NCBI GenBank assembly: GCA_003661775.1
Contig: QMWT01000007.1
Span: 1-25,227 of the forward strand
Length of the DNA stretch: 25,227 nucleotides
Source of the DNA: Thermoprotei archaeon
GTDB lineage: Archaea; Thermoproteota; Thermoprotei_A; Sulfolobales; Ignisphaeraceae
Reading direction: 5' to 3'
Position 1 is the first letter of the stretch, and every line of letters starts with the position of its first letter. Positions 1-5,756 of the stretch are shown here, one piece after another. A model generated the notes under the pieces. The model did no database searches. It worked only from the letters and a program-made list of their open reading frames with translations, and was not told the DNA's origin. Position numbers and translations under genes: made by a program.

Positions 1-318
1 GCTCTCACACCCGAGGTTCTTGAGCGCTACACCGAGACTAACGAGGATCTCCTACCCAGAAACATCACGTCTATGGTATTGCGGCCAAGTGATAGAGTGC
101 TCGTAGAAAGCAGAGAAGATGTTTTTCTAGAAACTTGTCCTGCAGTCCTGCTACCCTCGAGAAGAGTAGCACTGTCAGGTCTAAACCTCATACCTATGGT
201 CTTGGAGCGGGGGTTTAAAGGACGGGTCAAGATAGTGATCGTGGGGGGACATCTACCGGTGTTGCTGAGGCTAGGCGATGAGCTGGGCTTCCTCGTCTCG
301 CTATGTGATGAGTGGTGA
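1..318 (+). CDS. dCTP deaminase/dUTPase-like protein, 5'-truncated
   Basis: The reading frame is open from the first base and ends at TGA 316-318, giving 105 C-terminal residues; the start lies outside the window. The pattern fits the beta-barrel of the dCTP deaminase/dUTPase superfamily: an LRPSDRVLVESRE strand, then VLLPSRRVALSGL where the family has its LP-R-S-ar-G-l segment, then ERGFKGRVKIVIVGG like the usual pGF-G-l-lei-n-g, and finally LPVLLRLGDELGFLV like pi-l-G--i-qlv. Family members hydrolyse dUTP or deaminate dCTP to keep uracil out of DNA. The catalytic part cannot be checked because the N-terminal half is missing, so a non-catalytic relative is possible. A box C/D sRNA begins inside the last codons and runs past the stop. 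Confidence 0.5.
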   Translation, partial: ALTPEVLERYTETNEDLLPRNITSMVLRPSDRVLVESREDVFLETCPAVLLPSRRVALSGLNLIPMVLERGFKGRVKIVIVGGHLPVLLRLGDELGFLVSLCDEW

Positions 319-354
319 CGGAGCTGAGAATGTGATGAGCAGACGCCTGGCTGA
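305..354 (+). ncRNA. Box C/D sRNA overlapping the stop codon of the upstream gene
   Basis: All four boxes match the archaeal consensus. Box C is GTGATGA (305-311), followed by a 12-nt guide (312-323), box D' CTGA (324-327), a 4-nt spacer, box C' GTGATGA (332-338), a 12-nt guide (339-350) and box D CTGA (351-354). Such RNAs bind L7Ae, Nop5 and fibrillarin and direct 2'-O-methylation at the target base paired with the fifth guide nucleotide upstream of D or D'. Predicted targets are CUCCGUCACCAC (D' guide) and CCAGGCGUCUGC (D guide); I could not place either on rRNA or tRNA from memory. The C box and first guide lie in the last codons of the deaminase-like gene, so this RNA may be cut from that transcript. 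Confidence 0.82.
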
Positions 355-397
355 GCATGAATAGTTATCACCTAATACTCCGAATATTCCTTGGCTA

Positions 398-467
398 CCC
401 CATCGACACCCGCGGATGCGGGAGGATGAGATGGGGCGACTCCACCCCGATAACATCATGAGATGTT
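398..467 (+). other. Structured leader with tandem hairpins upstream of the cysteine synthase gene
   Basis: A seven-base stem CCCCATC (398-404)/GATGGGG (430-436) encloses an inner stem CCCGC (409-413)/GCGGG (418-422) with a four-base loop. The GGGG at 433-436 can instead pair with CCCC at 446-449, so two folds compete. A third hairpin, AACATC (452-457)/GATGTT (462-467), lies 13 bases before the CTG that may start the cysteine synthase gene. The pairing is read directly; a regulatory role is inference. Confidence 0.35.
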
Positions 468-479
468 CGGTGATCAAAA

Positions 480-1427
480 CTGAAGGGATCGTTAAGAGAA
501 CTTCTCGAGGAGGTTGGCAGGATCATAGGCAATACGCCTATTGTGCTCCTCAGAAGTTTCTCCGATAAAGAGTTGAGGGTCTGGCTTAAACTCGAATACA
601 CAAACCCGGGTGGAAGTCATAAGGATAGAGCAGCATACTACATGATCAAACAAGCGTTTGAGAAAGGGCTGCTTAGACCAGGTAGTAGAATAGTTGAAGT
701 CTCGAGCGGCAATACCGCGATCTCGCTAGCGTGGATAGGCAGGAGGTTAGGTCTAGAGGTTTACATAGTTGTCGATTCGAGGGTATCGCCTACTAAGGTA
801 TCGCTGTTGAAGATGCTGGGCGCCAAGGTTGAGATAGCGCCTCTAGTACCTCCTGAACACCCTCTGTTCAAGAGGAACATAGCGATTGCCATAGCTAGGG
901 AGAAGAGCGCAGTGTTCCTAGATCAAGATTCGAATGACGCTAATCACCTCGCTCACTACGAGAGTACATGTGTTGAGATCGTCGAGCAGTTGGGCAGGGT
1001 CTCAGCGTTTGTCATGGGTGTAGGGACGGGCGGCACTATCACAGGTGTTGGTAGGTGCCTTAAGGAGAGAATGGGCAGCGATGTTAAGATCTACGGGGTT
1101 GTCCCCAAAGGATCTTCATTGGATCCTTCGGTTAGTACTGGGCGCAGGAGCTATATCGAAGGTTTGGTGGGCTCTACGAAGCCGGAACTCTACAATAAGT
1201 ACTCTAAATACGTGGACGAGCTTATACCGATCTCAGAAGAAGAGGCGTTGGCAAAGCTGAGAGTGTTGATGATGAATGAGGGTATTGCCGCGGGTCCTTC
1301 CACAGGTGCGGCTATTGCTGCGATAGAGAAGCTGAAGAACCTGGGTAAGATTAGAGGTGATGTTGTTACGATAGCAGCTGATTCGATAGTTCGCTACCCT
1401 CATATACTGGAAAAGCTCGTTGGCTAG
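480..1427 (+). CDS. Cysteine synthase / cystathionine beta-synthase family PLP enzyme
   Basis: This is a fold-type II pyridoxal-phosphate enzyme. The conserved IGNTPIV segment near the N terminus, NPGGSHKDRA with the Schiff-base lysine, SSGNTAISLAW, the phosphate-binding loop GVGTGGTITGVG and the late GPSTGAA motif are all present. The likely reaction is beta-replacement making cysteine from O-acetyl- or O-phosphoserine and sulfide; a cystathionine synthase role cannot be excluded. The first conventional start is GTG 543, but that falls after IGNTPI, so the protein must begin earlier. The frame is open only from 474 and holds no ATG, GTG or TTG, leaving CTG 480 as the only near-cognate start. 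Otherwise a one-base indel near 473 hides GTG 470. It overlaps the convergent small gene by 4 bp (CTAG). Confidence 0.85.
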   Translation: MKGSLRELLEEVGRIIGNTPIVLLRSFSDKELRVWLKLEYTNPGGSHKDRAAYYMIKQAFEKGLLRPGSRIVEVSSGNTAISLAWIGRRLGLEVYIVVDSRVSPTKVSLLKMLGAKVEIAPLVPPEHPLFKRNIAIAIAREKSAVFLDQDSNDANHLAHYESTCVEIVEQLGRVSAFVMGVGTGGTITGVGRCLKERMGSDVKIYGVVPKGSSLDPSVSTGRRSYIEGLVGSTKPELYNKYSKYVDELIPISEEEALAKLRVLMMNEGIAAGPSTGAAIAAIEKLKNLGKIRGDVVTIAADSIVRYPHILEKLVG

Positions 1428-1636
1428 GCCCCAACAGCGCGTTTAAGCTTCTTGCTCCCCTCTCTCACAGCATACATAGATAGCATGATCCTTACCTTAA
1501 GTCCTAGCCAGAGGATCTGGGATAGATACTCGCAATCGCTGGCTCTGCACCGTCTCAGTTCTTCATCTAGTATCTCAAGTGCCTCCTCCATTAGGTGTGC
1601 AGCACGTGCTATTCTTTGATTCTGCATCTTTGCCAC
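1424..1636 (-). CDS. Small helical protein of unknown function
   Basis: This 70-residue ORF (GTG start; ATG also possible at 1627) is convergent with the cysteine synthase-family gene, sharing the CTAG at 1424-1427. The sequence is rich in Leu, Glu, Arg and Ala in heptad-like patterns (MEEALEILDEELRRC, then LWLGLKVRIMLSMYAV), which suggests two or three alpha helices packing as a small bundle, perhaps a dimer. There are two cysteines in the RRCRASDC turn. No family is recognised. The tail-to-tail overlap is the same kind seen at other real gene pairs in this window, which supports it being a gene, but it is short. Confidence 0.45.
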   Translation of the reverse strand: MAKMQNQRIARAAHLMEEALEILDEELRRCRASDCEYLSQILWLGLKVRIMLSMYAVREGSKKLKRAVGA

Positions 1637-1955
1637 ACCACGATTTTTCTTAAATTTCTGCCCCAGAGGACGTTGCTACATCTTCCGCAGCGTTATTTGG
1701 TTTTCGCCTAATAAACCTTGGGTCTGTGACTGGACGAGAAGCAGCATACAGCTTAAGGCGTGTCAGACGCGCGGGTTTAGCTCACCCCTCGCCGCGGTGA
1801 GGTTCTCTTCATCTAACTACGTGGTAGTGTGGCGGTGAATACGTCCCTCCTCCACTCATCCAGGGGGTCTGACCCCCAGTTGTGGAGGTTCTCCCAGTAA
1901 TTGCTGATTTTAACCTAGCTAGGAAATAAAGGTGTTGCTCGTTGCGTAGAGACTG
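1637..1955. other. Intergenic stretch with four GC-rich hairpins
   Basis: No convincing ORF lies here. Several perfect inverted repeats occur within about 120 bases: GCGT/ACGC (1758-1770), CTCACC/GGTGAG (1781-1801), ACTAC/GTAGT (1817-1829) and GGGGGT/ACCCCC (1863-1877). A block this GC-rich and self-complementary could encode a structured RNA. I looked for and did not find the conserved strings of RNase P RNA or SRP RNA, nor a clean box C/D set. The palindrome CCTAGCTAGG (1913-1922) sits just before the next gene. Confidence 0.35.
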
Positions 1956-1958
1956 TTG

Positions 1959-2366
1959 ATGGGATCTGTGTTGTTGAGGACTAGGTTTGTGCGTGTGAGT
2001 ATGTTTCAACTGCTCTCGCTATACGCACAAATGTACAGAAAAGCTTCCTACGTGGTCGAGCCTGAGAAGATATTTGATGTTGGTAGGGATGTTGTTGAAG
2101 TGCTTATTATCTCAACTATTCTAGCCTCACAACATAACTTCCGCTTCAACACCGTTGTCAGAAGTCTTGACGGTGCGATCGTGGGGATTAAAGGACTTGA
2201 TATAGCTTCAGACGACCCAGTGGTTAGAAGTACTATGTACTTCCTTGCCACCTGGTTTGGCATCTACGGACGTGATGGCGCAATGCTCTTTCAGCTTCTT
2301 AGGCGTTGCACAGCTCTACGTGTTGAATCTAGAAATGGATTCCTTAAGGTGTATTACTCTTTATAA
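1959..2366 (+). CDS. Conserved-looking protein of unknown function
   Basis: The product is about 135 residues, starting at ATG 1959 (a TTG at 1956 immediately precedes it; a later ATG at 2001 gives MFQLLSLYAQMYRKAS). A TATA-like GATTTTAAC lies 45-50 bases upstream. It is a mixed alpha/beta protein with a hydrophobic helix around VVEVLIISTILAS and a C-terminal strand (LRVESRNGFLKVYYSL). No signal peptide, metal-binding motif or known domain is visible. It is followed after 64 bases by the BtpA-family gene on the same strand, but a separate TATA-like TCTATAGC near 2408 suggests that gene can be transcribed alone. Confidence 0.5.
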   Translation: MGSVLLRTRFVRVSMFQLLSLYAQMYRKASYVVEPEKIFDVGRDVVEVLIISTILASQHNFRFNTVVRSLDGAIVGIKGLDIASDDPVVRSTMYFLATWFGIYGRDGAMLFQLLRRCTALRVESRNGFLKVYYSL

Positions 2367-2430
2367 CCTTGACTTCGTGAGATGAGAATAGCGTTTTGCG
2401 TCGTTAGTCTATAGCTTTGCGGGGGAGAAT

Positions 2431-3273
2431 GTGAAAAACAGCCTCTTCCACGAAGTATTTAAGGAGTTTGAGAGACCAGTGGCTATAGCAGTAGTGCATC
2501 TACCTCCGCTTCCCGGCTCACATAGTTTCTCAGGTAGCGTGGAGGAGATTGTGGATTATGTTCTCAGGGAGGTACACATTATTGAGGAGGCGGGCTTTGA
2601 TGCTCTGCTCATAGAGAATTTTGGCGATGCTCCTTTTCTAAAGAGAGTGCGCAACCCAGTGACGCTGACAGCGTTTACAGTTGTAGTACGTGAAGCTGTT
2701 CGTTCTTCTTCTATTCCTGTAGGCATTAACCTGCTGAGAAACTCTGCATGTGAAGCGTACGCAGCTGCTTATGCTGCTGGGGCTAAGTTTATCCGTGTCA
2801 ATGCATATGTCGAAACACTTGTAACAGATTCGGGGATTATAGAGCCTGCTGCACCGAAGTTACTTAGACTTAGATCGAGGTATCCAGGAATAGCTGTATT
2901 TGCTGACGTTATGTGTAAGCACGCTGTAGTGCTAGGCGTTCAAAGCGCAACACCTGAGTACATCAGGGCAACCGTACTAGATGCTGTAGAGCGAGGTAAG
3001 GCAGACGCTATCATAGTTACTGGGCGAAGAACGGGTGAGCCACCCGATCCCTGGATCCTGATGAATGTACGTAAAGCGCTAGATAGCTACCCGGTGCTTA
3101 TGGGAAGCGGTGCGAATCTCGACAATCTAGAGTACTATCTAAGATTTGTAGAAGGTGTGATAGTAGGCTCGTTCATCAAAGAGAATGGACGTGCGGGTAG
3201 AGCCACCGATCGGGATAGGGCGAAGATGTTTGTCCAAAAGTTTCGTGAGGTCATTGCCACGTTAACGAGGTAG
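2431..3273 (+). CDS. BtpA/SgcQ family TIM-barrel protein
   Basis: This is a full-length (280 aa) member of the BtpA family. The signature N terminus is present (AVVHLPPLPGS, residues about 20-30), followed by IEEAGFDALLIENFGDAPF, PVGINLLRNSA and AKFIRVNAYVET, then IVTGRRTGEPPD and the phosphate-loop-like PVLMGSGANLDNL and VEGVIVGSFIKENG near the C terminus. The fold is a phosphate-binding TIM barrel. Cyanobacterial BtpA affects photosystem I stability, a role irrelevant here; archaeal members have no established reaction, though a sugar- or nucleoside-phosphate substrate is plausible. The start is GTG 2431, chosen because GGGGGAG lies just upstream and no ATG is in frame. Its 3' end overlaps the convergent radical SAM gene by 12 bp. 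Confidence 0.85.
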   Translation: MKNSLFHEVFKEFERPVAIAVVHLPPLPGSHSFSGSVEEIVDYVLREVHIIEEAGFDALLIENFGDAPFLKRVRNPVTLTAFTVVVREAVRSSSIPVGINLLRNSACEAYAAAYAAGAKFIRVNAYVETLVTDSGIIEPAAPKLLRLRSRYPGIAVFADVMCKHAVVLGVQSATPEYIRATVLDAVERGKADAIIVTGRRTGEPPDPWILMNVRKALDSYPVLMGSGANLDNLEYYLRFVEGVIVGSFIKENGRAGRATDRDRAKMFVQKFREVIATLTR

Positions 3274-4407
3274 TATTCGTACCTGTGTACGTGTAGTGGT
3301 AGATAACACGACTTTCAGAACATCGAGCTGCTCTCTATTCCTATACTTTGTTACGAGGAGTGTAACCGAACGTTCATTTACCCTCTTAACGGCTACCCTG
3401 AGCCCCATAAACTCAGCAACTTCGTGCACGTCGCCCTCGTCAAAGACTATACGCGAAGACTTGTTGCCGCATGGTCCGAAGTTACACATGTAGCAGTAAT
3501 CGTCATGTACGTATATGTTGGCGGCGCACGCCGATGGAAGTACTACCATGCCTCTGCGCCTAGCTTCGGATATGAGCAGAGGTCTTATGCTCTGTAAAGA
3601 TATAGGTACCTGATCCCTTGAACTTCGCATCGATCTAGTTACGAGCTTCTCGATGAAGCTGGTATCGACACCTATACTCTCAAGCCTCTTGATAATACCA
3701 GGCGTTATTCTCAGAGCACCGAATACCACGGTTCGAACACCATTGCTAAGAGCAACATCTAAGATCCTGGAGATCTCCTTCTCGGTGATCCGGGGTATGA
3801 CGGGTCTCACGAACAGTGTTACCGGGAAACCTGAACGAGCTGCACACTTAATTCTCTCTAGGGGGTCTGGAGCTCTCGGCTCCAACAACTTGGCCATAGA
3901 GAGAGTGATGACAGATATGAGGATATTGAGCTTCGGATCTCCGTTCCGCAGGATTTTAACAACATCGCTGTCTACACACGCTTTCGTAGATACCTGGCTT
4001 GGAAGCCTTAGCCACCGGTACACCTCGACAATATATTGGGATGCCAAGCTCTTGGTTACTTCCATGAAAGGCTCGGTTACCGAGCCATAGGCAGCTAGGG
4101 TTCTCGAGGGTACTACGTACGGATTGATGCTGAGGGCGTAGACCAATTCAAGAGGTGAGAGCGGGTAGGGGCGAGGTTTCATGGGGAAACCCATGTCGGG
4201 TACGTAGCAGTATACGCAGCCGTAGCTACACCCTATCCCTGTATGGATAGTCATACCGCACGGTCTAGGTCTGCGTTTGGCGTGGTGATCCTTTTCAGCT
4301 TTCCTCAGCGAAGAGTCGTCAAGAAGATCCCTCAGCTTTTCAGCGATACGCTGTTTCTCGATAAGCGGCCGTACCAGCCTGCCCACAGTGCTCAGCCTCG
4401 GGTTCAC
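3262..4407 (-). CDS. Radical SAM protein, SPL-like (COG1533 type)
   Basis: The 381-residue product carries the radical SAM cluster motif CSYGCVYCY (CX3CX2C) about residues 59-66, in the TGIGCSYGC context typical of spore-photoproduct-lyase-like archaeal proteins, followed by YGSVTEPFMEVTKS and VSTKACVDSDVV as in that family. The barrel core continues to about residue 250. A second cysteine group lies further on (CAANIYVHDDYCYMCNFGPC) and may bind an additional iron-sulfur cluster. The substrate is unknown; DNA photolesion repair is not implied. The longest ORF begins at GTG 4407, but this codon lies inside the guide of a box C/D sRNA on the same strand, so the later GTG at 4386 (eighth codon) may be the true start. 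Convergent with the BtpA-family gene. Confidence 0.85.
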   Translation of the reverse strand: MNPRLSTVGRLVRPLIEKQRIAEKLRDLLDDSSLRKAEKDHHAKRRPRPCGMTIHTGIGCSYGCVYCYVPDMGFPMKPRPYPLSPLELVYALSINPYVVPSRTLAAYGSVTEPFMEVTKSLASQYIVEVYRWLRLPSQVSTKACVDSDVVKILRNGDPKLNILISVITLSMAKLLEPRAPDPLERIKCAARSGFPVTLFVRPVIPRITEKEISRILDVALSNGVRTVVFGALRITPGIIKRLESIGVDTSFIEKLVTRSMRSSRDQVPISLQSIRPLLISEARRRGMVVLPSACAANIYVHDDYCYMCNFGPCGNKSSRIVFDEGDVHEVAEFMGLRVAVKRVNERSVTLLVTKYRNREQLDVLKVVLSTTTRTQVRILPR

Positions 4408-4440
4408 TCATCACGATTCAGAAGCGGACCTTGACATCAC
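4392..4440 (-). ncRNA. Box C/D sRNA overlapping the radical SAM gene start
   Basis: Read on the minus strand: box C GTGATGT (4440-4434), 12-nt guide, box D' CTGA (4421-4418), 3-nt spacer, box C' GTGATGA (4414-4408), 12-nt guide, box D CTGA (4395-4392). Three boxes are perfect and box C differs in its last base. Predicted targets are AAGCGGACCUUG (D' guide) and CCUCGGGUUCAC (D guide); neither could be placed from memory. An AT element CTTATCAA at 4471-4478 lies about 31 bases upstream and may serve as TATA. The 3' half overlaps the longest version of the radical SAM ORF in the same orientation. Confidence 0.78.
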
Positions 4441-4470
4441 CGCTCCACGGGGATCAGTGTATGCTCAGCA

Positions 4471-4478
4471 CTTATCAA
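4471..4478. promoter_or_regulatory. Possible bidirectional TATA element between two C/D sRNA genes
   Basis: CTTATCAA is the most AT-rich element between the divergent sRNAs. It is about 31 bases from box C of the minus-strand RNA (4440) and 28 bases from box C of the plus-strand RNA (4506), the spacing expected for archaeal TATA boxes on both sides. The match to a TATA consensus is only moderate. Confidence 0.35.
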
Positions 4479-4505
4479 CTCTCGCAGCAGAAACAGCAAC
4501 TGTGG

Positions 4506-4554
4506 ATGATGTAACCGGCAGGAGCTGAAGAGTGAAGAAACTCACATGGGCTGA
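4506..4554 (+). ncRNA. Box C/D sRNA with a 16S rRNA 5'-end guide
   Basis: Box C ATGATGT (4506-4512), 12-nt guide (4513-4524), box D' CTGA (4525-4528), 3-nt spacer, box C' GTGAAGA (4532-4538), 12-nt guide (4539-4550), box D CTGA (4551-4554). The D' guide AACCGGCAGGAG is complementary over nine bases to UCCUGCCGG, part of the conserved archaeal 16S 5' end; the nucleotide next to D' is mismatched. The N+5 rule would place methylation on the U of UCCU. The D-guide target would be CCCAUGUGAGUU, not placed. It is convergent with the sRNA at 4596-4646, whose guide covers the adjoining part of 16S. Confidence 0.75.
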
Positions 4555-4595
4555 CGCGATCTAGAAGCTTATACAACAAAATTCATTTTGGTGTA

Positions 4596-4646
4596 TCAGC
4601 CGGTTGATCTCTCTTCACATCTATCCGTGTTCACCTCCCTCATCAT
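4596..4646 (-). ncRNA. Box C/D sRNA with guides matching both 16S rRNA termini
   Basis: Read on the minus strand: box C ATGATGA (4646-4640), 12-nt guide, degenerate box D' CGGA (4627-4624), 5-nt spacer, box C' GTGAAGA (4618-4612), 12-nt guide, box D CTGA (4599-4596). The D guide GAGAUCAACCGG pairs for ten bases with CCGGUUGAUC at the archaeal 16S 5' end; N+5 predicts methylation of the first U. The D' guide GGGAGGUGAACA pairs for eight bases with UCACCUCC at the 16S 3' end. A TATA-like element (TTTTTAT on the minus strand, near 4672-4680) lies about 30 bases upstream. Confidence 0.8.
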
Positions 4647-4784
4647 CCACACTAAATCTCTTTACCCAAGAATAAAAAGTATGTACTGGATGAAGAGTCC
4701 CGCGCTCCTGAGCGTTACATGCGATGAAGATTAACGCGGCCGCCACTGACGAAAACGGACTAATTTTACTCATCGTATTACGCG

Positions 4785-4928
4785 CTACAACGAAATCTTC
4801 TTCACTGTGGTATCTCGGTGCTCATCCATAGGCTTCAACCACAGCTTTGAGAAGTGTTTCAAAATGGTTGCTCCGACCATGTCAGCTTCAACAATCCTTA
4901 GGTGCAAAGCTTCGTTGTACCCGCTCGG
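4785..4928 (-). pseudogene. Protein-like fragment of unknown origin
   Basis: A 47-codon minus-strand reading frame runs between a TAA (4929-4931) and a TAG (4785-4787). Its translation looks like real protein rather than noise, with stretches such as NEALHLRIVEADMVGATI and KHFSKLWLKPMDEH. There is no ATG until codon 17 (4880), leaving 31 residues. It could be the C-terminal relic of a longer gene or a tiny ORF. No family is recognised. It sits in a gene-poor region beside another decayed gene, which favours a relic. Confidence 0.25.
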
Positions 4929-4936
4929 TTACTTAG

Positions 4937-5298
4937 AGCTTAAGCATAATTCCTAGCATCGTCGATATGATCATGATGGCGCAGTTTATCTTAGGTGAGG
5001 AGGGGAAGCTCGCTGTTGACGGGGATCAGAAGCGAAGATAGCATCTGTGTTGTGGGCCCAATTATTGGTACTTCCTGACCGACGCACTGGGCGTAATCGT
5101 CGGGATGGAGAAGGCGGAGAAGATTTTGTGAAAAGAGGTTGATAGTCTTGTTAAGAGAATTGGACGCGGTGTGAATAGGAGACCTTCACTAACAAGACAA
5201 GCTAGAGAAGCTGGGAGTTGAAAATTGTGATAAGCGATGGAAGAGCTAAAAAGCTGGTTGCGTTGACACTCAATAGCGCTGGGATCACGATAGCGTAG
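4937..5298 (+). pseudogene. Decayed LysZ/ArgB-type amino-acid kinase
   Basis: The C-terminal half of an amino-acid kinase can be read through disabling changes. One frame gives GEEGKLAVDGDQ, then a TAG (5039), then YFLTDALGVIVGMEKAEKIL, then a TGA (5129), then KEVDSLVKRIGRGVNRRPSL. After a frameshift near 5210-5220 the match continues as VISDGRAKKLVALTLNSAG, ending at TAG 5296-5298. These align by eye with the family blocks LNVDGDQ, LTDVEGV, KKIGPGMNRK and VIIG-G-v--P---AL---GT of [LysW]-aminoadipate/[LysW]-glutamate kinases. The intact enzyme phosphorylates LysW-bound aminoadipate or glutamate in lysine or arginine synthesis. The N-terminal half is not recognisable. An intact Lrp/AsnC gene follows directly. 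Confidence 0.62.
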
Positions 5299-5318
5299 CA
5301 GCATTGAGGGGATTCCTG

Positions 5319-5756
5319 ATGATTCAGGGTAAAAATAGTTCAAATTTAGATGAAAAAGACTACAAACTTCTGGAGCTCCTACGGAGAGACAGCAGGTTAT
5401 CTTATGCTAAGCTGGCTGCCGAGCTGGGTTTATCCGAGTCCGCTGTACGTAAGAGAATAGCAAGGCTGAAAAGGTTAGGTGTAATAAAGAGGTTCACAAT
5501 CGATTACGAGGCGCCAGGGGAGGTCACGGCTTTGATTCTCGTAAAGACGCAGCCTCCCACACCGGTACCTGAGGTCTCAAAAAGGATAGTGGCGTACTCG
5601 TACGTTGACAAAGTTTTTGAGGTCACCGGAGAATACGATATTGTTGTCATGGCCCGCGCAAGCTCGACAAGGGATATAAACAAGATAATAGACGCTATAA
5701 GGAGCATTAAAGGTGTATCGGAAACCTATACGATGGTAGTTCTACGTATATACTAG
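5319..5756 (+). CDS. Lrp/AsnC family transcriptional regulator
   Basis: The 145-residue product has an N-terminal winged helix-turn-helix (LDEKDYKLLELLRRDSRLSYAKLAAELGLSES, with recognition helix SAVRKRIARLKRLG) followed by GVIKRFTIDYE and a C-terminal RAM/Lrp ligand-binding domain (VTALILVKTQPP, VDKVFEVTGEYDIVVMARA, IDAIRSIKGVSETYTMVVL). Such proteins form dimers to octamers and respond to amino acids. ATG 5319 is preferred over TTG 5304 because GAGGGGAT lies seven bases upstream. In Sulfolobus an Lrp homologue, LysM, controls LysW-pathway genes; here the gene lies just after a decayed LysZ/ArgB-type kinase, so it may be an orphaned regulator of that pathway. That link is inference. A hairpin (AAAACTT/AGGTTTT) near 5799-5817 may end the transcript. 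Confidence 0.88.
   Translation: MIQGKNSSNLDEKDYKLLELLRRDSRLSYAKLAAELGLSESAVRKRIARLKRLGVIKRFTIDYEAPGEVTALILVKTQPPTPVPEVSKRIVAYSYVDKVFEVTGEYDIVVMARASSTRDINKIIDAIRSIKGVSETYTMVVLRIY

Noticed and set aside
1263..1275. TTGATGATGA resembling a C box within the cysteine synthase gene
   Set aside because: No CTGA at the required distance; coding for conserved residues.
543..1427. GTG 543 as the start of the cysteine synthase
   Set aside because: It would remove the conserved IGNTPI segment encoded immediately upstream in the same frame.
1763..1815. Minus-strand C/D-like set (TAGATGA ... GTGAGCT ... CTGA) in the hairpin-rich intergenic stretch
   Set aside because: The D spacing is right, but C and C' are both non-consensus and no D' is present; hairpins explain the region better.
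4408..5303. A mobile element as cause of the gene-poor region
   Set aside because: I found no terminal inverted repeats, target-site duplications or transposase motifs; the content reads as sRNA genes plus a decayed kinase.
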